A stretch of 64,000 bases of DNA from NCBI RefSeq assembly GCF_000974485.1, contig NZ_BBOM01000005.1:434001-498000 (forward strand), read 5' to 3'. How positions within the stretch are numbered: position 1 is the first letter of the stretch; each line of letters starts with the position of its first letter. The position numbers and the translations under genes are program-made. Shown here piece by piece: positions 18,675 through 26,894 of the stretch. The stretch comes from Streptomyces sp. NBRC 109706 (GTDB lineage Bacteria; Actinomycetota; Actinomycetes; Streptomycetales; Streptomycetaceae). The notes under the pieces are model-generated. The model had not been told where the DNA came from and made no database searches. It worked only from the letters and a program-made list of their open reading frames with translations.

Positions 18675-20684
18675 TCAGCCCAGTTGGGCGGCCAGTTCCG
18701 CGGCGTCCGAGGTGGGCCGCCGGCAGACGAAGCCCCGGCAGACATACGCCGCGGGGCGGCCGTCCCGCAGCGGCCGGTCCGCGAGCAGCGGCGAGGCATC
18801 CGCCGCACCCGGCTCGCCCCTGGCCACCACGGCGCCAGGGGCGGTCGCCAACAGCGCGGTGTGGTGCAGCTCGGCGGTGGCCGGATCGTCGTCCGGGCCC
18901 ACCACGGCCACCTCACGCGGCCCGTCGAGCGCCGCCTCGGCGACCGCCAGCCCCCAGCCGATGAACCGGGGAGCGCCGGCCGCCAACGCGGTGACCACCC
19001 CCAACGCCCGTTCGGCCGCCCGGCGGTGACGCTCGCTCCCGGTGTAGGCCGCGTACGAGAGCAGCGCGCCGGCGGCCCCCGTCCAGCCGGCCGGGGTGGC
19101 CCCGTCGGTCGGGTCCTGGGGGCGGCGGATCAGCCGCTCGGCGTCGTCGGCGGTGTCGAAGAAGGCGCCGTCCTCGCCGGTGAACCGCGTCAGCACCACA
19201 TCGAGCAGTTCGCCGGCCGTGGTCAGCCAGGCGCTCTCGCCGGTCACCGCGTAGAGCGCCATCAGGCCCTCCGCCAGATCGGCGTAGTCGTCCAGCACGC
19301 CGGCGTTCGCTCCGGCCCGGCCGTCCCTGGAGGTGCGGGCCAACCGGCCGGTGGTCGCGTCCCGGTGGACCGTCACCAGCAGTTCGGCGGCCGACTCGGC
19401 GGCGGCGACCAGATCGGGACGGCCCAGGCAGCCGCCGACCTCGGCCAGCGCGGCGACGGCCAGACCGTTCCAGGCCGCGATCACCTTGTCGTCCCGCTCG
19501 GGCGCCGGCCGCAGCCGCCGCGCGGCCAGCAGCTCCGTCCTGACCGCCTCGGACGGCGCCGCGCCCGGCAGGCGCAGCACGGAGGCGCCGGCCTCGAACG
19601 TGCCGTCGGCCGTCACCCCGTACAGCTCGGCGGCCTCGGCGCCGGCCGCCTCGCCGAGCACGTCCCGCAGCTGCTCGGGCGTCCAGACATAGGCGGCGCC
19701 CTCCGCGTGGTCGCCGTCCGGCGTCTCGCTGTCGGCGTCCAGTGCGGACGCGAACCCGCCCTCGGCCGTGCCCAGTTCCCGCACGATGAAGTCGGCCGTC
19801 TCCAACGCGACCCGCCGGGCCAACGGGGATCCGGTGGCCCGCCACAGATGGAGATAGACCCGGGCGAGCAGTGCGTTGTCGTAGAGCATCTTCTCGAAGT
19901 GCGGCACGATCCACGCGGCGTCCACCGAGTAGCGCGCGAAGCCGCCGGCCAGCTGGTCGTAAATGCCGCCCCTGGCCATCGCCTCGCAGGTGCGCTCGAC
20001 GATGCGCAGCGCCTGGGTGGAGCCGGTGCGGGCGTGGTGGCGCAGCAGGAACTCCAGCACCATCGCCGGCGGGAACTTGGGGGCTGCGCCGAAGCCGCCG
20101 TGTCGCTCGTCGAACTCGCCGGCCAGCGCGCCCAGCGCCAGGGCCAGCTCCTCCGCCCCGGGCGGCGCCGGCGCGCGATACTCCATCCGCCGCCCGGCCA
20201 GCTCGGCCGTGACCCGCCGGGCGACCTCGGCCACCTCACCCCTGCGGTCCCGCCAGGCGGCGGTGACGCCTTCCAACAGCTGGCGGAAGGAGGGGAGTTG
20301 ACTTCTCGGCTCGGGCGGGTAGTAGGTGCCGAAGTGGAACGGCTCGCCGTCGGCCGTCATCAGCACCGTCATGGGCCAACCACCCTGCCCGGTGGCGGCC
20401 TGCACGGCCTCCATATAGACGGCGTCCACATCGGGCCGCTCCTCCCGGTCCACCTTCACCGGGACGAAACGGGCGTTCAGATACTCGGCGAGCTCCGGAT
20501 CCTCGAAACTCTCACGCGCCATCACATGACACCAGTGGCAGCTCGCGTATCCGACGCTCAGCAGCACCGGAACGTCCCGCCGGCGTGCCTCGGCGAACGC
20601 CTCCTCACCCCATGGCCACCAATCGACCGGGTTGGACGCGTGCTGGAGCAGATAGGGCGACTGGGAGTCAGCCAGGCGGTTCAT
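18675..20684 (-). CDS. Thioredoxin-fold DUF255 protein (YyaL/SSP411 family)
   Basis: A 669-residue protein with an N-terminal thioredoxin-like DUF255 domain (to about 170) followed by an alpha/alpha six-barrel similar to N-acylglucosamine epimerases. The opening [20 protein letters not shown] is diagnostic, and the redox pair is CHWC (49-52) in [10 protein letters not shown]. The family is found in bacteria and animals but its reaction is not established. The length is normal for the family. It ends a few dozen bases from the convergent MFS gene. Confidence 0.92.
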   Translation of the reverse strand: MNRLADSQSPYLLQHASNPVDWWPWGEEAFAEARRRDVPVLLSVGYASCHWCHVMARESFEDPELAEYLNARFVPVKVDREERPDVDAVYMEAVQAATGQGGWPMTVLMTADGEPFHFGTYYPPEPRSQLPSFRQLLEGVTAAWRDRRGEVAEVARRVTAELAGRRMEYRAPAPPGAEELALALGALAGEFDERHGGFGAAPKFPPAMVLEFLLRHHARTGSTQALRIVERTCEAMARGGIYDQLAGGFARYSVDAAWIVPHFEKMLYDNALLARVYLHLWRATGSPLARRVALETADFIVRELGTAEGGFASALDADSETPDGDHAEGAAYVWTPEQLRDVLGEAAGAEAAELYGVTADGTFEAGASVLRLPGAAPSEAVRTELLAARRLRPAPERDDKVIAAWNGLAVAALAEVGGCLGRPDLVAAAESAAELLVTVHRDATTGRLARTSRDGRAGANAGVLDDYADLAEGLMALYAVTGESAWLTTAGELLDVVLTRFTGEDGAFFDTADDAERLIRRPQDPTDGATPAGWTGAAGALLSYAAYTGSERHRRAAERALGVVTALAAGAPRFIGWGLAVAEAALDGPREVAVVGPDDDPATAELHHTALLATAPGAVVARGEPGAADASPLLADRPLRDGRPAAYVCRGFVCRRPTSDAAELAAQLG

Positions 20685-21017
20685 ACCGGCATCGTCGCAC
20701 GCCCCGAAGCGGCGGCGGGCCTTCCTCGTCGCGCGCTCCCGGATCCCGGGCGGCCGACGGGAGCCGGCGATTCGTCACGGTGCGTTACCCCGACTGCGGT
20801 TGGGCGGTCGTGCCGGGTGACTCGAATTCGACGGGCGACATCTTCTTACTTGTACGCAACATCGACGAAGCGGATTGGCATACACCACTTCTGGCAATAT
20901 CTTCCTGTCGATCAGCCGTACGCACCCCACCTCCACGACCGGGGCGGAACCCGGCGCTCGTCCGGTCGGGCCGCGTCCGACGAAAAGCGTGCGGCGCCCC
21001 CCACGAGAGGAGTTGTC
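20685..21017. other. Intergenic region before secreted metalloprotease-like gene
   Basis: About 330 nt, noticeably more A/T-rich around 20820-20915 than its surroundings, as expected for promoters of the divergent genes on both sides. No palindrome or recognised operator was found; in particular no LysR-type regulator gene accompanies the protease gene as is usual for snapalysin. Confidence 0.5.
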
Positions 21018-21569
21018 ATGACCGTGACAATGCGCAGACTGGCCGGTGTGCTCGTCGCCTTCGCCGTCCTGATGTTCTTCCCCACCTCCGCCAACGCCGG
21101 TGCGGCAGTCGATATCCACGACTCCGAACCCCATGCCACGCTCCTGGTGAGCGACCTGGAGGACGCCTACGAGACCGGCGAGACCGACGACCACAGCGAC
21201 CTGCCGCAGGTCCAGGAGGGCGTGGACGCCGCCGCGCCGGTGGCCTGGAGCTACCACATCACCGCTTCCTGCAGCAGCCGCGCGGGCGCCATCCGCAGCG
21301 GTGCCAACTTCTGGGGCGACGCCACCGAGACCGCGGGCAGCGGCACCCCGGTCGAGTGCGTCAGCGGCTATGTCCAGGGCTGCGGCAGTGCCACCAACGT
21401 GGTCGGCTGCAACTGGGGCCAGGGTCAGCGCATCGTGCTCTCCAGCCTGGTGAGCGACTTCGCGCTGCTGGCCGCCCACGAGTTCGGGCACAACTGGTAC
21501 GGCCACTCGGCCGCCGGCTGCGCCAACTGGGGCAGCGAGTACGAGGTCATGCGGCCCTACATGTGCTGA
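21018..21569 (+). CDS. Secreted metzincin-like (snapalysin-related) metalloprotease
   Basis: A 183-residue exported protein with signal peptide MTVTMRRLAGVLVAFAVLMF up to about the SANA-G site (residue 28), then a small catalytic domain with six cysteines. The zinc motif is HEFGHNWYGHS: His154, Glu155 and His158 are in normal HExxH register, but the third ligand His163 is one residue earlier than in the standard HExxHxxGxxH/D. A Met-turn-like VMRPYM follows at about 177-182. ATG 21018 has GAGAGGAG upstream. It is close in size to snapalysin (M7) but is not a clean match, so family is tentative. Confidence 0.78.
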   Translation: MTVTMRRLAGVLVAFAVLMFFPTSANAGAAVDIHDSEPHATLLVSDLEDAYETGETDDHSDLPQVQEGVDAAAPVAWSYHITASCSSRAGAIRSGANFWGDATETAGSGTPVECVSGYVQGCGSATNVVGCNWGQGQRIVLSSLVSDFALLAAHEFGHNWYGHSAAGCANWGSEYEVMRPYMC

Positions 21570-21738
21570 TGCGCTGACGGCACCCCGCGTCACCCCGGGG
21601 GTGGGACGGCCGTCCCGCCCCCGGGCCCGGCGCGAGGGGTCGGCGCAACGGGCGGAACGCGAGGTCTTGTCGGGAGTGCCCGGCGGCAGCACACTGTCGT
21701 CGCCCGCACCACCGGCTCTCACCCCACAGGAGTGTGGA

Positions 21739-22461
21739 ATGGCAGGCACAGCAACGGACTTGGCGCCCGGAACCCGTCGCGGGGCATCCGGGCGGACGTT
21801 GGTCGGCGCCCTGCTCGGCGCGCTGCTCGGCGTCCTCGCGCTGGCCCTGGCCCCCACCGCCGGCGCCACCACGGCGCCGGCCGCCGACGCGATCCGCGGC
21901 GGGGACCGGCTGTACAGCGCGGCCGGACCGTGCACCGTCGCCTTCAACGCTACCGACGGCACCGACCGTTACGGGCTGATGGCCGGGCACTGCGGCGGCG
22001 TCGGCACCCAGTGGTACCGCGACCCGGCGCTGACCGTCCCCGTCGCCGTCACCACGCTGGCGGTCTTCCCCGGCTCCTCCTGGTCGGTGGTCCGCTACAC
22101 CAACCCCGATCTGGAGTACCCCAGCGAGATCAACGGCGCGGGACAGCCGGTGCGGATCAACGGCGCGGGACAGCCCTCGGTGGGGCAGTCCGTCTGCCGC
22201 TACGGCTCCACCACCGGGTTCCACTGCGGCACCGTGACCGGGGTCAACCAGACGATCGCCTTCCCCGAGGGCACCGTCAGCGGGCTCTTCACCACCAACA
22301 TCTGCGCCGAGCCCGGCGATCAGGGCGGCCCGGCGCACGCCTCGGGCACGGCCCTCGGCATCCTCGTCGGCGGCACCGGCAACTGCTCCTCCGGCGGCCA
22401 GACCTACTACCAGCCGGTGCCCCCCGTGCTCGCCGCGGCCGGCCTCACCGTCGGCTACTGA
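21739..22461 (+). CDS. Streptogrisin-fold S1 protein without catalytic Ser and Asp
   Basis: A 240-residue secreted protein aligned by eye to mature streptogrisin A from IRGGDRLYSAAGPC onward. The triad is broken: His84 is kept in MAGHC; the Asp of FPNNDYGI becomes Ser in FPGSSWSVVR (Ser114); the nucleophile of EPGDSGG becomes Gln in EPGDQGGP (Gln195). It also lacks a propeptide: signal (to about 49) runs straight into the mature fold. A 27-bp repeat duplicates the RINGAGQP segment (131-146). The fold cysteines are kept, so it is probably a stable, non-proteolytic binding protein. RBS AGGAG at 21728; the neighbour is another secreted protease-like gene. Confidence 0.85.
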   Translation: MAGTATDLAPGTRRGASGRTLVGALLGALLGVLALALAPTAGATTAPAADAIRGGDRLYSAAGPCTVAFNATDGTDRYGLMAGHCGGVGTQWYRDPALTVPVAVTTLAVFPGSSWSVVRYTNPDLEYPSEINGAGQPVRINGAGQPSVGQSVCRYGSTTGFHCGTVTGVNQTIAFPEGTVSGLFTTNICAEPGDQGGPAHASGTALGILVGGTGNCSSGGQTYYQPVPPVLAAAGLTVGY

Positions 22462-22479
22462 CCCTCCCCACCCGAACCC

Positions 22480-22908
22480 TCAGGCGGTGGCGGGGCGCTG
22501 CTGGGGGAGGGTGGCGCGCCCCATGGCGTGGTCGACGGCGATCTCGATCACCACCCGCTCCGGGTCGGGCGCCGGCCTGCGCCCGTAACGTGCCGCATAG
22601 CGGTCGACGGCATCCGCCACGGCGGACTCGTCCGTACGGACCCGCGCCGTGCCTTCGAGCGTCGCCCAACGCCCTCCGTCGACCTGGCAGACGGCGACCC
22701 TGGGCGCGGTGGCGCCGCTCACGTTGGCGACCTTTCTGCTGGTCCTGCGTGTGATGACGCGCGCCACCCCCTGGTCCGCGTCGACCGTGACGCCGACCGG
22801 CACCACATGCGGCGTTCCGTCCGGGCGGGTGGTGGTGAGCGTGCACAGATGGTACTCGTGCCAGAACTCCAGGTAGTTCTCCTCCTGGAGGAGCAGTACG
22901 TTGGCCAT
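22480..22908 (-). CDS. PNPOx-like flavin/F420-binding split-barrel protein
   Basis: A 142-residue member of the pyridoxamine-phosphate-oxidase-like split-barrel superfamily, with FHEYHLCTLTTTRPDGTPHV-type opening and the KVANVSGATAPRVAVCQVDG strand pair. In actinomycetes such small proteins (TIGR03618-like) often use F420. ATG 22908 (MANVLLLQEENYLEF) is preferred on family length; a start at 22953 would add 15 residues with no counterpart. It is convergent with the pseudoprotease gene. Confidence 0.8.
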   Translation of the reverse strand: MANVLLLQEENYLEFWHEYHLCTLTTTRPDGTPHVVPVGVTVDADQGVARVITRRTSRKVANVSGATAPRVAVCQVDGGRWATLEGTARVRTDESAVADAVDRYAARYGRRPAPDPERVVIEIAVDHAMGRATLPQQRPATA

Positions 22909-22983
22909 GCCGGGAAGCCTACCGAGCGACGCGGCCGGGCCCGCCGCCCGCACCGGATCGGCGCCAGGTCGGGATCGGGCCGG

Positions 22984-23361
22984 CTAGGCCGCGTGTCCGG
23001 CCGCTGCCGCATCGGCCAGCTGGTCGAAGGTGCGGATCAGCACCGCGCGTCGTTGTTCCTTGTAGCCGGGCGCGGGCCCCAGATCGTCGATGGTCCGCTC
23101 CCAGACGGCCATGAAGTGTTCCTTCCACCGCTCCACCACCTCCGGGCGCAGGGGGGTGTCGGAGCTGTGGCCGGCCCGGGTGAGGACCTGCAGCAGCTCC
23201 AGCTGGCACGGTATGGCGACGCCCCAGTACTCGTCGGGCTCGATGGCGACCGGATCGCCGTCCATCACCTCGGCGACCTCCGCGACCAGCCGGTCCATGA
23301 AGGACGACAGATAGTCCCTGGCCGTGTCGCTCTCGAAGTTCCCGCTGCCCCATGTGCCCAT
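22984..23361 (-). CDS. DUF4259 domain protein
   Basis: A 125-residue protein starting MGTWGSGNFESDTARDYLSS, the diagnostic opening of DUF4259 proteins, whose role is unknown. It is soluble and acidic. ATG 23361 has a GAAGGAGAAG ribosome site 6 nt upstream. Same strand as, and 124 nt downstream of, the ALAD-like gene; it is commonly a stand-alone gene elsewhere, so membership in that cluster is doubtful. Confidence 0.85.
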   Translation of the reverse strand: MGTWGSGNFESDTARDYLSSFMDRLVAEVAEVMDGDPVAIEPDEYWGVAIPCQLELLQVLTRAGHSSDTPLRPEVVERWKEHFMAVWERTIDDLGPAPGYKEQRRAVLIRTFDQLADAAAAGHAA

Positions 23362-23485
23362 GTCTTCTCCTTCGCGTGGTGGTGTCACCGCACGCTGGAA
23401 CCATGGAAACAGGTGGCACTGACAATGCGGGCCGGCGAGCGGCCCCGCCGCGTCCGGGGGCCGCTCGCCGGTGGTCGGTCGGGGG

Positions 23486-24589
23486 TCAGACGCCCAGCAG
23501 TTCGCCCCGCAGATAGCTGATGGCGTTGCGGTCGATGATCCGGCCGCCATGGGTGCCGGCGGCGGCGAGCCAGTTGTGCCAGGACTCCTCCAGCCGGGCC
23601 CGCGCCAGGCGGAGGCCGTCCACCGCGGCGAGGACGCCCAGGGCGCGGGTGCTGCCCGAGACGGTGTAGCCGTACAACTCCAGCTGTGCCAGGGACTTCT
23701 GAAGCGTCGCCGGGGAGTCCAGCACCTCGCTGACCAGGCCGGCCACATCGCCGGTGAACCGGGGCAGCCCCGAGTCGGCCCGTTCGAGGGAGCGCAGCAG
23801 ACGGTCGGTCAGCTCCTCGTGCTCGATATGCCGCGCCACATCGAGGGTGGCATGGGCGTTCTCCAGCGGTTTGGTCACCGAGACCTGGGTGCCCTGGAAG
23901 GCGTCGAGCAGGGACCAGAGCGTCATCTCCGGCAGGTTGCCGGGGAGGATCTTCTGCCCGGTGTCGCGGTGGTTCGCGTCCAGATAGACATAGGCGGTGC
24001 TGGTCTCGCTGTTCTGGGAGAACGAGTACAGCCGGGTGTCGCCCCGCACCGAGTCGATGCCGGCGCGGGTGTGCGACACCTCAAGGGGGAGCCGGCCCAA
24101 GGTGACGATCCCGTGCGCCCCGACGGTGGCGACGCCGGCCGCGGTGTCGCGCAGCAGCGTGTAGGTGGCGGGGATGTCGAGTCGGTCGGTGTCGTCGCGC
24201 AGGCCCCAGCTGCCGTCGGGGTTGAGCGCGAGGGCGAAGGGGTCGACGGTGCAGCGGACGCCCTGCGGCGCCTCGCGCACCAGGCGGGCGATGACCCGGA
24301 TGTGTCGGTCGAGCCGTGCGGGCGTGGGCTGTTCCTCGGCTGAGGTGTCGGAGACGCGCAGCACGAACTCGCCGATGCCGAGGGCGTGGCCCTCGCGGAC
24401 GCGTTCCACGGCGGCGGCGACGCCGTAGCTGTGCCAGCCGGGGATCGCCTCGACGGGTTCCCGGCGCTCCTCGTCGAGGCCGAGGTCCACATCGATGGGC
24501 TGGGCCAGCCGGTCGGGGGTGAGGTCGGTCTGTGAGGTGTCGTGCAGTCGGCGTCGGGCGTCAGCGGGCAGCCTGGTCAACGGCGTCAT
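23486..24589 (-). CDS. Porphobilinogen-synthase (ALAD)-like protein with altered active site
   Basis: A 367-residue protein whose layout follows 5-aminolevulinate dehydratase: PVEAIPGWHSYGVAAAVERV matches the MPGV-to-helix region, LYSFSQNSETSTAY matches SYSTKFASSFY, VSVTKPLEN matches MVKPAGAY, and YGYTVSGSTRALG matches YQVSGEYAMI. The A-site Lys of SYSxK is Asn here, and the zinc cysteines (CFCxYTSHGHC) are absent (region reads CTVDPFALALNPDGSWG); the Schiff-base Lys of VxVTKP is kept. It therefore is unlikely to make porphobilinogen and may catalyse a related one-lysine reaction. Its start overlaps the MFS gene by 29 nt, tying it to an exporter and two glycosyltransferases. Confidence 0.75.
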   Translation of the reverse strand: MTPLTRLPADARRRLHDTSQTDLTPDRLAQPIDVDLGLDEERREPVEAIPGWHSYGVAAAVERVREGHALGIGEFVLRVSDTSAEEQPTPARLDRHIRVIARLVREAPQGVRCTVDPFALALNPDGSWGLRDDTDRLDIPATYTLLRDTAAGVATVGAHGIVTLGRLPLEVSHTRAGIDSVRGDTRLYSFSQNSETSTAYVYLDANHRDTGQKILPGNLPEMTLWSLLDAFQGTQVSVTKPLENAHATLDVARHIEHEELTDRLLRSLERADSGLPRFTGDVAGLVSEVLDSPATLQKSLAQLELYGYTVSGSTRALGVLAAVDGLRLARARLEESWHNWLAAAGTHGGRIIDRNAISYLRGELLGV

Positions 24590-25775
24590 CGTGGGTTCCT
24601 CTGGGGTGGGGAGGGACGGCGGGTCGGGCCGTGCTGGTCAACCGGTTCAGCAGCAGCAGCACAAGGGCGGAGGCGGTGCAGAAGGCGACCGCGATCCAGA
24701 ACAGGACCGGTCGGTAGCCGGAGATGGTGAGGGGGGCGAGGATGCCGACCAGGGAGCCGAGTTGCATCACCCCGGCGAAGAGGCCGGCGCCGGCCGGCAG
24801 TCCGCCCCTGACCAGGCCGGCGAGGACCACCATCCCCAGCGACTGGAGGGCGGCGGCGAAGACCGCGTAGATCATCTGGGAGGCCAGCAGGGAGCCGACG
24901 GACGCCCAGGCGGCGGTGAGGGTGAAGGACAGCGCGCCGCCGACGGCGGCCAGTGCGAGCAGCCGGGTGGCGGGGTGGCGCTCGCCGGCGCGGCCGAGCC
25001 AGGGCAGCACGGCGAGTTCGACGAGGGCGGTGGCCATGAAGAGGGCGCTGTTGAGCCGTGGGTCCCAGCCGGAGTTGACGACGAACAGCGGCAGATACAC
25101 CAGGCGCAGGCTGTCCGCCGCCTTGAGGAGGACGATCGCCAGCACGCCGATGACCAGGGCCGGGCCGAGACCGAGCCGACCGGCGCCCACCGGCGCCGGC
25201 GGGGGCGCGGGCATCGGCAGCGCGCGCCGGTCGAGCGTGGCGAGGACGGCCGCGGCGGCCAGGAGAAGGGCGGCGGCGCCGACGGGCGGCCAGTCGGACC
25301 ACCACTCGGTCAGGGAGCTGGAGCCGGCGAAGACGGCGACGCCGGCGACATAGCCGGCGACGGCGATCCACCGGGTGCGGGTGGCGAGCACCGCGTCGGA
25401 GAGTCCCGCGGCCTGCGGGGTGGACTGCAGCCGACGGAGGATCAGCGGCAGCGAGACGGCGCCCGCCATGGACAGCGCGCCGCCGAGACACACCAGCGGC
25501 AGCGCGTTCCCCGTGGTCACCAGGGCGACCCCGGCCGCCCCGACCAGCAGGGCCGGGGTGAGCAGCCGGGGCGCGTGCCGGAGGGCCGCCGGCCGGCTGG
25601 AGGAGAGGGCAAGGGTGAACGCGATCAGCGAGTTGACGACGAAGAACAGCGCGATATCCGCCTTGGCGAAGCCGGCGGAGTCCAGCGCCAGGGGGTAGCC
25701 GACGCTGATCACGCCCGTCATCGCGGACACGAACAGCAGGCACAGGCCGAGCGGGGAACGCAGCAGGGGAGCCAT
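24561..25775 (-). CDS. MFS transporter of the glycosyltransferase cluster
   Basis: A 404-residue, roughly 12-helix major-facilitator protein, resembling SetA-type sugar-efflux carriers in overall layout (FVSAMTGVISVGYPLALDSAG at the first helix, MATALVELAVLPWLGRAGER after helix 7). Its 3' end overlaps the ALAD-like gene and its start is 75 nt from the GT2 stop, so all four genes 28084 to 23486 form one operon. It probably exports the cluster's product; the substrate is not readable. Confidence 0.85.
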   Translation of the reverse strand: MAPLLRSPLGLCLLFVSAMTGVISVGYPLALDSAGFAKADIALFFVVNSLIAFTLALSSSRPAALRHAPRLLTPALLVGAAGVALVTTGNALPLVCLGGALSMAGAVSLPLILRRLQSTPQAAGLSDAVLATRTRWIAVAGYVAGVAVFAGSSSLTEWWSDWPPVGAAALLLAAAAVLATLDRRALPMPAPPPAPVGAGRLGLGPALVIGVLAIVLLKAADSLRLVYLPLFVVNSGWDPRLNSALFMATALVELAVLPWLGRAGERHPATRLLALAAVGGALSFTLTAAWASVGSLLASQMIYAVFAAALQSLGMVVLAGLVRGGLPAGAGLFAGVMQLGSLVGILAPLTISGYRPVLFWIAVAFCTASALVLLLLNRLTSTARPAVPPHPRGTHDDAVDQAAR

Positions 25776-25850
25776 CTTTCGTCCGTCCAGATTCCGTCCA
25801 GGGGCCGAGGGTCCCGGTCCGTGAGCCCGAGGGGTGCGAGGGGCGGCCCG

Positions 25851-26894
25851 TCAGCTCAGGAGCGTGTGGTACTCGATATGGCCGAGGCCGTCCCGCTGGA
25901 TCTCCAGGTCGAGACCCGAGCCGTGGAGGCCGTCGATGATCCGCAGCGGCACGTCGTCGTGCAGCAGCGCCCGGGCGTGGTCGGCGTCGGCCGACGACAG
26001 GATGGTCAGGGTGCGGGTGGGCGGCGCGGGGGCCCGGACGCCGTCGATGCGGCGCAGCTCCGCGTCGAAGCGGCGGAAGGAGTCCATCCACAGCTGCCCG
26101 GGGGACGAACCGGTGCCCGTCGGGTAGTTGTCGACGAGCCGCACCGCCTGGGCGTGCGGCTCGGGGTGGGCGGTCAGGAAACGGTCGCGGTTGGCCTCCC
26201 ATTCGGCGACCCGGTCGGCGTCGGTGCGCACCGCGTGGTGCCGGTCCCAGGTCCAGGCGAGGGGGTTGTGCACGGTGGGGACGCCGGCGGCCCAGGCGCG
26301 GTAGCCGAAGTCGTGGTCCTCATAGCCCCAGCCCACGAACATGTCGCTGTAGCCGCCCAGTTGACGGTAGGCCTCGGCGGGCACCGAGATGTTGCAGCTG
26401 AACGGCAGGTACCAGGCGGCGGCGATGCGCGCGTAGTTCTGCGAGTACTCGGCGGTGACCCGGGTGCGCACCTCGGGCCGCCAGCGGCCGGCGTCGGACT
26501 CGTCGCGGTGCCGCCGGTGGCCGGCGACCACGGCCCCGGGGAGAGCGCGTTGCCAACGGAGGTGCTCGGCGACCCAGTGCGGCGGGGCCTCCTGGTCCGC
26601 GTCGAGAAAGGCGAGATACCGCCCGCGCGCCTCGGCCGCGCCCTCCGCGCGGGCGGCCGCGCGGTTGCCCGCGCCGTTCCGCCGGACCAGCGTGAGCGGG
26701 ACGCCGCCGGCCAGCTCGGCGAGGTCGGCGCGGACGGGCGGCGTGGAGCCGTCGTCGACGGCGACGATCTCGTAGGCCGCTTCGGTGCGTTGGACGGCGG
26801 CGCCGAGGGAGGCGACAAGGCCGCGCAGGGCCGACTCGTCGTCCCGGACGATGACGACGACCGACAGCTCGGGCGCCGGCTCCGGCCCGGTCAT
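25851..26894 (-). CDS. GT2-family glycosyltransferase
   Basis: A 347-residue GT-A fold glycosyltransferase. It has the nucleotide-sugar pocket SVVVIVRDDE near residue 10 and VDDGS at about 46-50, the metal-binding FLDADQ (DXD-type) near 95, and the acceptor-side signature GWGYEDHDFGYRAW near 185-198, as in galactosyltransferase/chondroitin-synthase C-terminal modules. It should act in the cytoplasm on a small molecule or lipid acceptor. Its ATG overlaps the GT1 stop (ATGA). Confidence 0.88.
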   Translation of the reverse strand: MTGPEPAPELSVVVIVRDDESALRGLVASLGAAVQRTEAAYEIVAVDDGSTPPVRADLAELAGGVPLTLVRRNGAGNRAAARAEGAAEARGRYLAFLDADQEAPPHWVAEHLRWQRALPGAVVAGHRRHRDESDAGRWRPEVRTRVTAEYSQNYARIAAAWYLPFSCNISVPAEAYRQLGGYSDMFVGWGYEDHDFGYRAWAAGVPTVHNPLAWTWDRHHAVRTDADRVAEWEANRDRFLTAHPEPHAQAVRLVDNYPTGTGSSPGQLWMDSFRRFDAELRRIDGVRAPAPPTRTLTILSSADADHARALLHDDVPLRIIDGLHGSGLDLEIQRDGLGHIEYHTLLS

